From the NCBI RefSeq assembly GCF_014645555.1, contig NZ_BMLY01000001.1:1066187-1130186 (forward strand): a stretch of DNA of 64,000 bases, written 5' to 3'. Numbering within the stretch: the first letter of the stretch is position 1; the number at the start of each line of letters is the position of its first letter. The position numbers and the translations under genes are program-made. This document shows, one piece after another, positions 18,130-26,373 of this stretch. This DNA is from Silvimonas amylolytica. Its GTDB lineage: Bacteria; Pseudomonadota; Gammaproteobacteria; Burkholderiales; Chitinibacteraceae. The notes beneath the pieces were generated by a model. That model saw only the letters and a list, made by a program, of their open reading frames with translations, was not told the DNA's origin and made no database searches.

Positions 18130-18594
18130 ATGGATACGCTGGATCAATACGACCGTCACATCCTGAGCTTGATGCAGCAGGATGGCCGGATTTCACTGGC
18201 CAAACTGGCCGAACGCATCGGGTTGAGCGAGACCCCCTGTGTGCGACGGCTCAAGCGACTGGAGAGCGACGGCTATATCAACAGCTACCACGCGGTGCTA
18301 TCGCGCAAAGCACTGGCGCTGGGCGTCCTGGCCTTTGCATTGGTGCATTTTGGCGAACACGATCGCACGCTCTATGATCGCTTCGAACATGAAATCCAGG
18401 GAATCGAGCGCATCGTGGCTTGCCACAGTGTTGCCGGTAGCGCTGATTACCTGCTGCAGATTGTCGCCAAAGACATGGACGACTACGGCCATTTCGTACA
18501 CGACGTCTTGCGTGTGCTGCCTGGCGTAGCGGCGGTAGATTCGATGTTGGCCATGGGTGAAATCAAACCCTTTGGCGGGTTGCCACTGCTTTAA
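18130..18594 (+). CDS. Lrp/AsnC family transcriptional regulator
   Basis: The 154-residue protein has the family layout: an N-terminal winged helix-turn-helix (DQYDRHILSLMQQDGRISL, LAERIGLSETPCVRRLKRLE) and a C-terminal AsnC/RAM ligand-binding domain (about 70-145). ATG 18130 follows AGGGA; the longer frame to 18064 has no site. Family members sense amino acids and often control adjacent genes. The neighbours here are a divergent helicase and a convergent phosphoesterase, so the target is not evident and may be distant. Confidence 0.93.
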   Translation: MDTLDQYDRHILSLMQQDGRISLAKLAERIGLSETPCVRRLKRLESDGYINSYHAVLSRKALALGVLAFALVHFGEHDRTLYDRFEHEIQGIERIVACHSVAGSADYLLQIVAKDMDDYGHFVHDVLRVLPGVAAVDSMLAMGEIKPFGGLPLL

Positions 18595-18609
18595 CTCACG
18601 ACTCACTAA

Positions 18610-20808
18610 CTACCCTGCTTTGGGCGGCTTCTTGCCTTTGGGAGTGGCCCCTTTGGGTGAGCGCGCGCCGCCTTTGTCTGACAACCATTGGTCCACCACG
18701 GCGACCCGTTGCTCTACCGTCAACGCCGGTTCCGCCACTCCGGAAGGCGCGGCAGCGGCGCCCAGCAACCCGTGCGTTGCCGGACGCAAGATCATCTCTG
18801 CAGTTTTCAGCATGGACTCGCGCGCGTCATCCCACACCGTTGGCGGTGGCACCGGAACGTTGGCCGGCGTGAGCACCGGCAACTCTGTACGGGGTTCGGC
18901 CAGCGAGATCAGCGATGCAAAGTTGCCGCATACCTTGTTGTCGGCCACGGCCGGATTCATCCGGTTGCCCAGCAGCGGCAAATTCCACTTGCGACAGGCA
19001 TAACGCAAAATGCTGGTGTGATCGTAAACCGTGTGGTCCACGCCCGCCGGTACCCAGGGCGACACCAGTATCGCCGGCACGCGCACTCCCAACTGGGTGA
19101 AGTCAAACGGCGGGGATGTAGAAAGCGTATTGTCCGGCGCGACCGTGGCAGGCGGCGAGACGTGATCATAAAAGCCACCGTGTTCATCCCACGTAATGAT
19201 CAACAGCGTACTGTTCCACAGCTCGTCATGACTGTGGATCGTGTTGTAGACGTCAGCGATCAGTTTCTCGCCCTTCTGTACCCCGGCAGAAGGGTGCTGG
19301 TCGTTTTCCGTGCCGTTGCCGTTATCAAAATAGCGTGGCTCGATAAACGAATACGCAGGGAAATCAGCCGCCTTGCCCGCACAGGCCGTCCTGAAATCAT
19401 CCATGGTGCCGTAGGCCTCATGCCAATCCCGCGCCCGCACTTTGCCCAGCAACACCGTTTGCGGAAAACCATCATGAAAGATCTTCCAGCTTACCGGGGG
19501 TTGCGCGGCAGAAAGGCGATCATAAATGGTGTCCTGGTTGTAGTTTTTGAGCAGTGAAGGCCAGGTCAGCGGCGAGCCGAGGCTTGGCATCAACAGTTCA
19601 CCCAGGCAAGTGCCGGAGTGCGCAAAAAAGCGGTTGGGCCAGGTGGGGCCTGGCAAGGAGGAAAACCAGCGGTCACACACCATGTAGTTTTTGGCCAGCG
19701 TGTGTAGCACCGGCAAATCGCCCTCCTTGAAGTAACTCATGACTTGTTGCAGATGGGTATCCAGTTCAACGGGGTCCAGATCCTTGCCGGGCCCCGCGCG
19801 GTAGTTATCGACAAAATGGCCCATCTGATGGCTGATTTGCTGCTGGACATCGACAAACTCGTGCGCGGGCAAGAACTTGCCATCATTACCGACCATGTCG
19901 ATCGCCGTGTTTTGCTGTGTATAGACGGTGCCCGACACGCTATCTGTATTGCGGCCAGGGTTAGACACGGCGACACCATCAAGGCCAGGAATGGCGGTCG
20001 TCAAATCACCCAGCATGTGGTCAAACGAGCGGTTTTCCATCATGAGCACAACCACGTGTTTGATCGGGTCTGGCATCGCGGCGGCCGGCGCCGCCATGGC
20101 ACCGCGCTGCGCCACCCGGCCCAGCCCATGTTTGCGTTTGACTGCCCACCGTTTGGCGGCTGTCTGGTTATTGGCAAAAAACGTATCAGGTGCGTTGAGA
20201 GCCGGATCAAAGAACCCGATGTACCCACCAGGGGTGACACCAAACGGATCTAGCGGCGCGCTGCAAAAACTGGTGCGTGCGCCCGCATCGCTGTTGGCAA
20301 AATAGGCCGGCAACACAAAGTCAGACACCGTGACACCATCGAGTACGTAGGTGACCGTCTGCACGGCGTCGCACATTTCAAAGTAGTGATAAACAATGCT
20401 CTGCGGGTTGGCCGGGTGCGGCCCCTGCACCAGTAAATTGCACTGTGGGTCGGCGATCAGCTCCAAAGACTCGTGTGAGAGCGTCGTGGTCCACTCATCT
20501 CCCAGTTCGCGGCATAAATCCAGGAAGACGTAGCCAAAAGGGATGCCCGTGACGTTACGATCGTGATACCCCAGAAAGCCGCCGCCCCGCGCCGAATCAA
20601 GCACGTATAGAATGGCATCCCCACGCAGCTCTGCCAGTTTGCGCGGGTCACGTCCGTCTAGCCCGCTGGCGTCCAGCCGCAAGCGCCCGCCAAAGGCCCA
20701 GAAGGGCTCAAAGTCTTCCGCAATTTGCCGATTGATGGCCCGTATCGCCCGCTGTATATCGCGGTCAGACAGGGTTTTTGAACCATTGACCACCGAAATC
20801 TGGAACAT
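18610..20808 (-). CDS. phosphoesterase (phospholipase C/AcpA family) fused to an N-terminal zincin-like domain
   Basis: The 732-residue protein is a fusion. Residues about 245-640 form a phosphoesterase-family domain of the phospholipase C/acid phosphatase AcpA type, with the metal and nucleophile motif VVLMMENRSFDHMLG and ITWDEHGGFYDHVSPP. The first 230 residues are unrelated to that family and contain LSHESLELIADPQ, followed by HYFEMCDAVQ and a PGGYIGFFDP segment. This resembles a family of uncharacterised proteins with a His-Glu motif that could bind metal. A Lys/Pro/Gly-rich tail ends the protein. No signal peptide is seen, unlike secreted phospholipases C. Substrate unknown. Confidence 0.85.
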   Translation of the reverse strand: MFQISVVNGSKTLSDRDIQRAIRAINRQIAEDFEPFWAFGGRLRLDASGLDGRDPRKLAELRGDAILYVLDSARGGGFLGYHDRNVTGIPFGYVFLDLCRELGDEWTTTLSHESLELIADPQCNLLVQGPHPANPQSIVYHYFEMCDAVQTVTYVLDGVTVSDFVLPAYFANSDAGARTSFCSAPLDPFGVTPGGYIGFFDPALNAPDTFFANNQTAAKRWAVKRKHGLGRVAQRGAMAAPAAAMPDPIKHVVVLMMENRSFDHMLGDLTTAIPGLDGVAVSNPGRNTDSVSGTVYTQQNTAIDMVGNDGKFLPAHEFVDVQQQISHQMGHFVDNYRAGPGKDLDPVELDTHLQQVMSYFKEGDLPVLHTLAKNYMVCDRWFSSLPGPTWPNRFFAHSGTCLGELLMPSLGSPLTWPSLLKNYNQDTIYDRLSAAQPPVSWKIFHDGFPQTVLLGKVRARDWHEAYGTMDDFRTACAGKAADFPAYSFIEPRYFDNGNGTENDQHPSAGVQKGEKLIADVYNTIHSHDELWNSTLLIITWDEHGGFYDHVSPPATVAPDNTLSTSPPFDFTQLGVRVPAILVSPWVPAGVDHTVYDHTSILRYACRKWNLPLLGNRMNPAVADNKVCGNFASLISLAEPRTELPVLTPANVPVPPPTVWDDARESMLKTAEMILRPATHGLLGAAAAPSGVAEPALTVEQRVAVVDQWLSDKGGARSPKGATPKGKKPPKAG

Positions 20809-20991
20809 GCTGCCCTCCCGCCACCTGCTTGACCATTTTGTTGTGCCGGGCCGGGCCCGGGTAATGCATGGTGGTGTAGCACATGCCCGTCCAATGACAA
20901 CTTGCGTCGGGCAAATGGCGCGCAGGCCACTCTGGTTCCGCTGATGCTTTCTATACTCGAAACAATCAGATCCGCCCTACGAGGGACCCTA

Positions 20992-21777
20992 TTGGACCGC
21001 CAACCCTGTTTGCATTGGGCGCGCCGCCTGGCCTTCACATTGTTGGTCCTGACCGGGGCCGCGGAGGCGGCCTGCAGCAAGCCATTTACCATGGCGCTGG
21101 AAACCTGGCCGCCTTATGTCTATGCGGATTCCGCTGGCAAGCCGGCCGGTCTGGATATCGAACTGGCTCAAGCCATTTTCCGCGAAGCAGGCTGTACGTT
21201 GATCATCACGGATGAAGTCCCGCGCAAGCGCCGGCAGAAAATGTATGAAGAGGGCGCGCTCACTCTTTTGCTGGCTGCGTCAGAGACACCAGAGCGTGAA
21301 AAAACCAGCTTCTTCACCTTGCCCTATCGGCGCGAAGTCGCCTCGCTGGTGGCCATGACAGCCAAAGCGCCCCATTACGCTAACCTCCATTCATTTGCGG
21401 ACTTGCGTGCAAACAAGGTCTTGCTGGTCAGCCCCAATAGCGGCTGGTATGGCCAGGACTACGCAAGCAACCTGGCCCCCATGCAAGCGACGTCGTCGGT
21501 GGTGTTTTTTGAGGATTTCCAGCAAGGCATACGCATGATCAAAGCCGGTCATGGCGATGTAATCCTGGGGGATCTGGCCGCTTTGCTGTGGGAAGCACAT
21601 AAACAGAATATCTCTGTCACACCGTTGGACATGCCGGTTTTTGCTGATGACGTGCATTTAATGCTTAGCCGCAAAGCCGCAACGTCGGGGGATATTGATC
21701 GTCTGAATGCCGCGATAGCCCGACTGGAAAAAAATGGCACGCTCGCGCAAATTCGTGCGCGCTATGGATTACGTTAA
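20992..21777 (+). CDS. extracellular solute-binding protein, family 3
   Basis: The 261-residue protein has a signal-like N-terminus (WARRLAFTLLVLTGAAEA, cleavage near AC) and the family 3 fold: LETWPPYVYADSAGKPAGLDIEL at the start, ADLRANKVLLVSPNSGWYG mid-domain and LEKNGTLAQIRARYG at the end. I start at TTG 20992, with GAGGGA about six bases upstream; ATG 20944 is in frame but lacks a site and would put 27 residues before the signal. It binds a small polar ligand, probably an amino acid or related compound, in the periplasm. No permease or ATPase is adjacent, so it is an orphan binding protein, or it may feed a sensor. Confidence 0.83.
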   Translation: MDRQPCLHWARRLAFTLLVLTGAAEAACSKPFTMALETWPPYVYADSAGKPAGLDIELAQAIFREAGCTLIITDEVPRKRRQKMYEEGALTLLLAASETPEREKTSFFTLPYRREVASLVAMTAKAPHYANLHSFADLRANKVLLVSPNSGWYGQDYASNLAPMQATSSVVFFEDFQQGIRMIKAGHGDVILGDLAALLWEAHKQNISVTPLDMPVFADDVHLMLSRKAATSGDIDRLNAAIARLEKNGTLAQIRARYGLR

Positions 21778-22363
21778 CGGATAAATAGCCGGTTTATCGA
21801 AGTTAATTAATTAATATTTCGCAATTCATTTCGGCGGCAATTCAATCCGGCTTCTTGTATAGCTGTCTTTTCGCTTCAAATCTGACAGAGCCACACCGGG
21901 TTTATCCATGTGGCTTTTTTGTTGCGCACTGCAAAGTACTGACCGCTTGTCTGATCAAGTCGCTAACAACCTGCCTGATTACACAGGGAACGGTGTGCGT
22001 CTTTACGTTCGTCATTGATACAGTTGACAGTAGACGAAAGCATTTTCTACAACGCAGATTGTTCGCCAGTTGTCACAGCATCGCGCAGGTCAGAACTGGC
22101 CTACACACTGCGAACCCACGCCCCGGCCAAAAACCTTACAGCGCACACCCGCAGGCAGATCATTCAACTCGCTTGAATGCGTCAGTGCTGCCATGAAAGG
22201 GTATTGCAAAAAGCAACAAACCATAAAACCAGAACAATAAAAAATACGTTGAAATACTTTGCCAGATGCATCGCGTTTTGTAACTCCAATTTCATTCCAG
22301 TGAGATACGCACCCGTATCACGGGGGTGGGCTTGCTTTAAAGATTTGAATTCACGAGGTCAAA
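21778..22363. other. AT-richer intergenic region, no gene seen
   Basis: 586 bases between the solute-binding protein and the serine hydrolase. Apart from the terminator at 21889, I see only short frames without ribosome binding sites (for example 21855-22196). The first 80 bases are distinctly AT-rich compared with flanking genes. The promoter of the hydrolase must lie in the last part; no clear -35/-10 pair stands out. Confidence 0.5.
21889..21920 (+). terminator. probable rho-independent terminator
   Basis: Seven-bp stem (21889-21895 with 21909-21915), 13-base loop, followed by a run of T to 21920. It lies 112 bases past the solute-binding protein stop. Confidence 0.65.
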
Positions 22364-23827
22364 ATGAATAAATTACTCCAATACACGGGTCTTTTCAGCG
22401 CGGGCCTGCTCCTGGCCACCAGCGCGCTGGCAGCAGACATCACGGCCGCCCAGGTGGCCAGCACACCGTTGCCCAACCCGCAAGACATGTTCTCCTGGAC
22501 CACGCAGCAAAAAGTCGTCGGTTTCAGCCACAGCGCCCAGCTGTTCAGCACTGAAAACATGCAGCGCGGTTATTGGATATCCCCGCTCTGGCCAGCCCGG
22601 CCAGATCAGATCTGGCGGGCAAACCAGTTGCGTTATCAGTACGGTAGCAATGCCAACGGCACGCCACACACCGGCAACACCGTGGACGACTACATGAAGC
22701 ACAGCAAGGCCACGGCGCTGCTGGTACTCAAAGATGGCAATGTCGCGCTGGAACGCTATGCCATGGGCATCACGCCATGGACACTGTGGGACAGTAAATC
22801 CGCTGCCAAATCCATCACCTCCACGCTTCTGGGTATGGCCATCAAAGATGGGTATATCTCCAGCGTGGACGACCCGATCGACATGTACGTGACTGAGCTG
22901 CATGGCACCGCCTATCAAGGCGTGCCTCTGCGTGCCATGTTGCATATGGCATCGGGTGTTGCCTGGAACGAGAACTACCTGGACCCGAACTCGGACATCT
23001 CTACCCTGCTCAAGTGTGTGAACAACTCCGGCACGAATACCCCGAGTTGTGCGCTGAACCTGCTGGCAAGCCGTCCGCATGCCATTGACCCGGCCACTGG
23101 CGTCAATGCAGTGCCTGGCGCGGTATTCAACTACAGCACCGGAGAAGCGTTTCTGACCGGGCTGGCCATCCAGCGCGCCACCCGCCTGAGTCTGGCGCAG
23201 TACATGCAACGCAAGCTGTGGCAACCGCTTGGTATGGAAGCCAATGGCAACTGGTGGACATGGAATGGCGTGTCATTCGGGGCGGGCGGTTTTAACGCCA
23301 CGCTGCACGACTACGGCCGCTGGGGACTTTACGTCATGAACAACGGGCGTCTGCCCGATGGGACCCGCACGTTACCCGAGCACTGGATGCGTGGCGCCAC
23401 CACCTGGACCATGGCCTCTGCCCTGCCGTATTACGCCGACAACGGCCAGTACGGCTATATGTGGTGGTTCGCCCCGGCCTACGATGACAACCAGGTCGGT
23501 GCCACCAACTTCGCCAGCCCGATCTACGTCAACATTGGTGCTCCGCTACAAAATACCGATAACCCGGCCGGTGCCGTGCCCGTTCAGGCTCGAAGCCCCG
23601 TACAAGGACAACCGGACTCCGTCAGCGACTGGACCTTCGAAGCGCAAGGCGCATTTGGCCAGCTGATTGCCATCAACCAGCGTGAGCACCTGGTCGTCGT
23701 GCAGTGGTCTGTCTGGGACAAACCCAGCCCAACCTGCTGCGATACAACAAACCCGGAAAACAGCGCCGACGATCCGTACAACGAGCAGGCGACGTTTTTG
23801 AATGCACTGCTGACAGCCCTGCATTGA
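22364..23827 (+). CDS. secreted serine hydrolase, beta-lactamase/class C esterase fold
   Basis: The 487-residue protein has a clear signal peptide (ending TSALAA) and the beta-lactamase-related serine hydrolase fold. The SxxK motif is Ser146-Ala-Ala-Lys149 in WDSKSAAKSITS, the second motif is a Tyr in FNYSTGEA, and AGGFNATLHDYGRWG corresponds to the region preceding the third motif. The family covers class C beta-lactamases, DD-peptidases and esterases such as 6-aminohexanoate-dimer hydrolase; the substrate cannot be told. ATG 22364 follows GAGG. It appears monocistronic, with a repeat-bearing gap after it. Confidence 0.88.
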   Translation: MNKLLQYTGLFSAGLLLATSALAADITAAQVASTPLPNPQDMFSWTTQQKVVGFSHSAQLFSTENMQRGYWISPLWPARPDQIWRANQLRYQYGSNANGTPHTGNTVDDYMKHSKATALLVLKDGNVALERYAMGITPWTLWDSKSAAKSITSTLLGMAIKDGYISSVDDPIDMYVTELHGTAYQGVPLRAMLHMASGVAWNENYLDPNSDISTLLKCVNNSGTNTPSCALNLLASRPHAIDPATGVNAVPGAVFNYSTGEAFLTGLAIQRATRLSLAQYMQRKLWQPLGMEANGNWWTWNGVSFGAGGFNATLHDYGRWGLYVMNNGRLPDGTRTLPEHWMRGATTWTMASALPYYADNGQYGYMWWFAPAYDDNQVGATNFASPIYVNIGAPLQNTDNPAGAVPVQARSPVQGQPDSVSDWTFEAQGAFGQLIAINQREHLVVVQWSVWDKPSPTCCDTTNPENSADDPYNEQATFLNALLTALH

Positions 23828-24002
23828 TCCGAATAGCGGGGAGGGTCTGGCCTGGCTATGACAGCCGGGTCAGACTCTGGCTTGGCCGGCATGGCGAGGT
23901 CGTGAAGCCAGCCAACGATCCCTGCAAACTGATGGTCAGCGGAATCAGGACTATCTTTGACGCCGCGCTGGTCCTTGTTGTTGATGTCACTTTTCTTCGG
24001 CT

Positions 24003-24042
24003 ACTTTCTTTGGCCGAATCCCTCGGCGAAGCCAAAGAAAGT
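24003..24042. repeat. dispersed inverted-repeat element, copy 1
   Basis: Twelve-bp perfect inverted repeat: ACTTTCTTTGGC (24003-24014) and its complement at 24031-24042, with a 16-base centre. Sequence after it (ACGTACTCCGGCC...) parallels the copy at 55443-55482. It lies in the 328-base gap 23828-24155, in which I see no gene. Confidence 0.8.
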
Positions 24043-24155
24043 CACGTACTCCGGCCAGCACCGGGTTGCAAACAACCGCGCCGACGCCACTCCGCGTCCC
24101 CTCTCTATGCCCCACCTAAGTTCGCTCATGCACATTGCGCACATCCCTCTTCGCA

Positions 24156-24929
24156 ATGGCCAGACCCGCTATGCAAGTCACCACTCGCTGGACCAACAAA
24201 GTCCCCGCTGTCACTTTTGCCTTCTGGTTGATCAAGATTCTTTCCACCACGGTGGGTGAAACCGGTGCCGATTTCCTGGCCGTGAACGCCGGCTTTGGCA
24301 CATTGGTCACCAACTGCACCATGGCCTTGTTTCTGGCTGGTGCGCTGGGCTTGCAGCTGACAAGCCGCCGGCACATTCCCTGGATTTATTGGCTGACCGT
24401 CGTTCTGGTCAGCATTGTCGGAACGCAAATTACCGATCTGTTGACGGATGGTCTTGGCATCAGCCTGTACCTGAGTACGGCCGTGTTTGCCATTTTGCTG
24501 GGTTTGATCTTTGCGATCTGGTATCGCAAGGAACGCACGCTTTCTATCAAAGACATTAACAGCCTGCCCCGTGAACTGTTTTATTGGGCCGCCATCCTTT
24601 GCACCTTTGCGTTAGGTACGGCCGCGGGTGATCTGGCTACTGAGGCGTTGGGACTGGGCTTTCAGTGGGGGGTGTTTGTTTTTGGTGTGCTGATCATCCT
24701 CACGGCAGCGGCCTGGCAACTCGGTGCCAACGCCACCCTGGCATTCTGGGTGGCCTATATCCTCACCCGTCCATTAGGTGCCGCATTGGGAGATCTGTTA
24801 TCTCAAGCCACGACGTATGGCGGCCTGGGCTTTGGCGCGATGGGTACGAGTGCCTTGTTTTTGCTGGTCATTGTGGCGTTGGTCGCCATTGCGCAACGTC
24901 AGGCCATGCATACCGACCCCGCACACTAA
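24156..24929 (+). CDS. COG4705-type membrane-anchored protein
   Basis: The 257-residue protein has about eight membrane segments and the pattern of the COG4705 family: VPAVTFAFWLIKILSTTVGETGADFL at the start, RRHIPWIYWLTVVLVS, STAVFAILLGLIFAIWYRKERTLSI, FALGTAAGDLATEALGL and FWVAYILTRPLGAALGDLL. The repeated GETGADF/GTAAGD/GAALGD motifs suggest an internal repeat. Function is unknown; the family is only described as uncharacterised membrane-anchored. Starts at 24156 or 24171 are both possible; neither has a good ribosome binding site. The next gene, a small exported protein, follows after 43 bases and is probably cotranscribed. Confidence 0.82.
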   Translation: MARPAMQVTTRWTNKVPAVTFAFWLIKILSTTVGETGADFLAVNAGFGTLVTNCTMALFLAGALGLQLTSRRHIPWIYWLTVVLVSIVGTQITDLLTDGLGISLYLSTAVFAILLGLIFAIWYRKERTLSIKDINSLPRELFYWAAILCTFALGTAAGDLATEALGLGFQWGVFVFGVLIILTAAAWQLGANATLAFWVAYILTRPLGAALGDLLSQATTYGGLGFGAMGTSALFLLVIVALVAIAQRQAMHTDPAH

Positions 24930-24972
24930 GCCGTTTTCCATTCATTCCACATGATCCAACCAGGAGTATCCC

Positions 24973-25389
24973 ATGGCACCTCACACCCCAAGCCCCCGGA
25001 GTACCCGGCTGCTGGCAGGCTTGTTCGTACTCGCAACCCTGAGCATCGCCCTGCCCGTCGCCTCTCCACTGGTCGCACCCGCTGCAGCCGCGGCACCATC
25101 AAAACTTGGCGATCTCTCTTCATTCCGCATCATTGCAGTCGATGTACAAACACGGGTGAACAAAGGCGATCTGTCCGGTGGCAAGAGCCGCATCAAAGAT
25201 CTGGAGGTGTCCTGGGACGAAGCCGAAGCAGGCCTCAAACCACGCGATGCTGCCACCTGGCATAAAGTGGATAGCGCAATCGACAAGGCCCTGGCCGCCT
25301 TGCGCGCAGACAAACCCGACCTGGACCTTTGCAAACAGACACTGGCCACGCTGATTCAGACCATGGATCAGGCCAGCGGCAAGGCGTAA
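24973..25389 (+). CDS. small exported hypothetical protein
   Basis: The 138-residue protein starts at an ATG with AGGAG upstream. It has an N-terminal signal or anchor ([21 protein letters not shown]) and a mature helical part with [29 protein letters not shown] and [22 protein letters not shown] do not know a function. It follows the COG4705 gene by 43 bases and precedes a strong terminator, so the two likely form an operon and may work together at the inner membrane. Confidence 0.8.
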   Translation: MAPHTPSPRSTRLLAGLFVLATLSIALPVASPLVAPAAAAAPSKLGDLSSFRIIAVDVQTRVNKGDLSGGKSRIKDLEVSWDEAEAGLKPRDAATWHKVDSAIDKALAALRADKPDLDLCKQTLATLIQTMDQASGKA

Positions 25390-25420
25390 GTGCAGCGACA
25401 CGCATTTGCTGACTGCATAG

Positions 25421-25455
25421 CCGGTCTTTGCTCAGGCAAAGACCGGTTTTTGTTT
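25421..25455 (+). terminator. rho-independent terminator
   Basis: Perfect 11-bp stem (25421-25431 with 25436-25446), loop TCAG, followed by TTTTTG and more T. It closes the COG4705-exported protein pair. Confidence 0.88.
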
Positions 25456-25673
25456 ATATGGCACGTTGCTGTTGTGTGCGAAAACGAAAGATTGAAGATG
25501 AAGAAGCCACATTATTTGTGTAGGCAAGTACCCAACAACCAAGGCAAAAGTTGCGTACGGTCAATGAAACCGCGTAACTGCTCACCAGAAATCTGTTGAA
25601 TATGGAACTTATTTGATAGAGGCAAGTGAATCAAAATCTGGCTTCAAGATTACTAAACACCAGGGAAGACCAG

Positions 25674-26297
25674 ATGAAAAAACTTGCACTGACAGCCATC
25701 ACTTGCGGTCTCGTCGCCACCGCAGCCCATGCCGATTTACTTGAGTACGAAGATTTGAACGGTATGCGTGCCAGCCGCGCAGAAGACAAACTGGAAGACG
25801 CCGGTTTCCAGCAGACGGATTCATCGATCCAAAACGGCAACTGGTACAAAACCTGGCGCCATCGTCACCCCAGCGCCGAAGTAGTATTGACCGAGCGCTG
25901 GGGCAAGGTCACGGATGTCAACGCCACAGACTCAACGCACGAAGACCACAAAGATGATCACGCTGCGCATTGGGCGCGCGACCGTAACCGCAACATCGCC
26001 CTCGGCGCAGCGGCGGTCGCCGCACTCGGGGTCGGGCTCTACGCGATGAATCATAAGAATCAAACTGGCAGCCACCAGGCACAAGACCACGCGATGCGGG
26101 TAGAACTCTCCACCCTGAACGGCGCGCGCGCCGCTGGCGGTGAGCAGTTCCTGAACAATAACGGGTTTTCCAATGTCCGCCATGATGGCCTGACCAACTG
26201 GTGGTTCAACCAGGCGTCTGGCCAGTGCGCACAAGTCCAGACCTGGAACGGCCGTTATACCTCAGTCCAAGAAGTCGATATCGGCCACTGCAAGTAA
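25674..26297 (+). CDS. exported protein with internal duplication
   Basis: The 207-residue protein has a signal peptide (MKKLALTAITCGLVATAAHA) at an ATG preceded by AGGGAAG. The mature part contains two similar halves. Residues about 25-85 have LNGMRASRAEDKLEDAGF and a WYKTW segment. Residues about 145-207 have LNGARAAGGEQFLNNNGF and a WWFN segment, ending in a Cys-containing strand. A charged stretch and a short hydrophobic segment (IALGAAAVAALGVGLYAM) lie between, so the protein may cross or anchor in a membrane with one repeat on each side or be held by a hinge. The repeat resembles small exported beta-rich modules, but I cannot name a family. The gene stands alone. Confidence 0.8.
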   Translation: MKKLALTAITCGLVATAAHADLLEYEDLNGMRASRAEDKLEDAGFQQTDSSIQNGNWYKTWRHRHPSAEVVLTERWGKVTDVNATDSTHEDHKDDHAAHWARDRNRNIALGAAAVAALGVGLYAMNHKNQTGSHQAQDHAMRVELSTLNGARAAGGEQFLNNNGFSNVRHDGLTNWWFNQASGQCAQVQTWNGRYTSVQEVDIGHCK

Positions 26298-26373
26298 AAC
26301 CGCAAATCGTCGCCACCGTCGCCAGGCTTGCTTCAAACAGCCAAGGTTTCAGGCTGCCTGTTTGGTGATGTCA

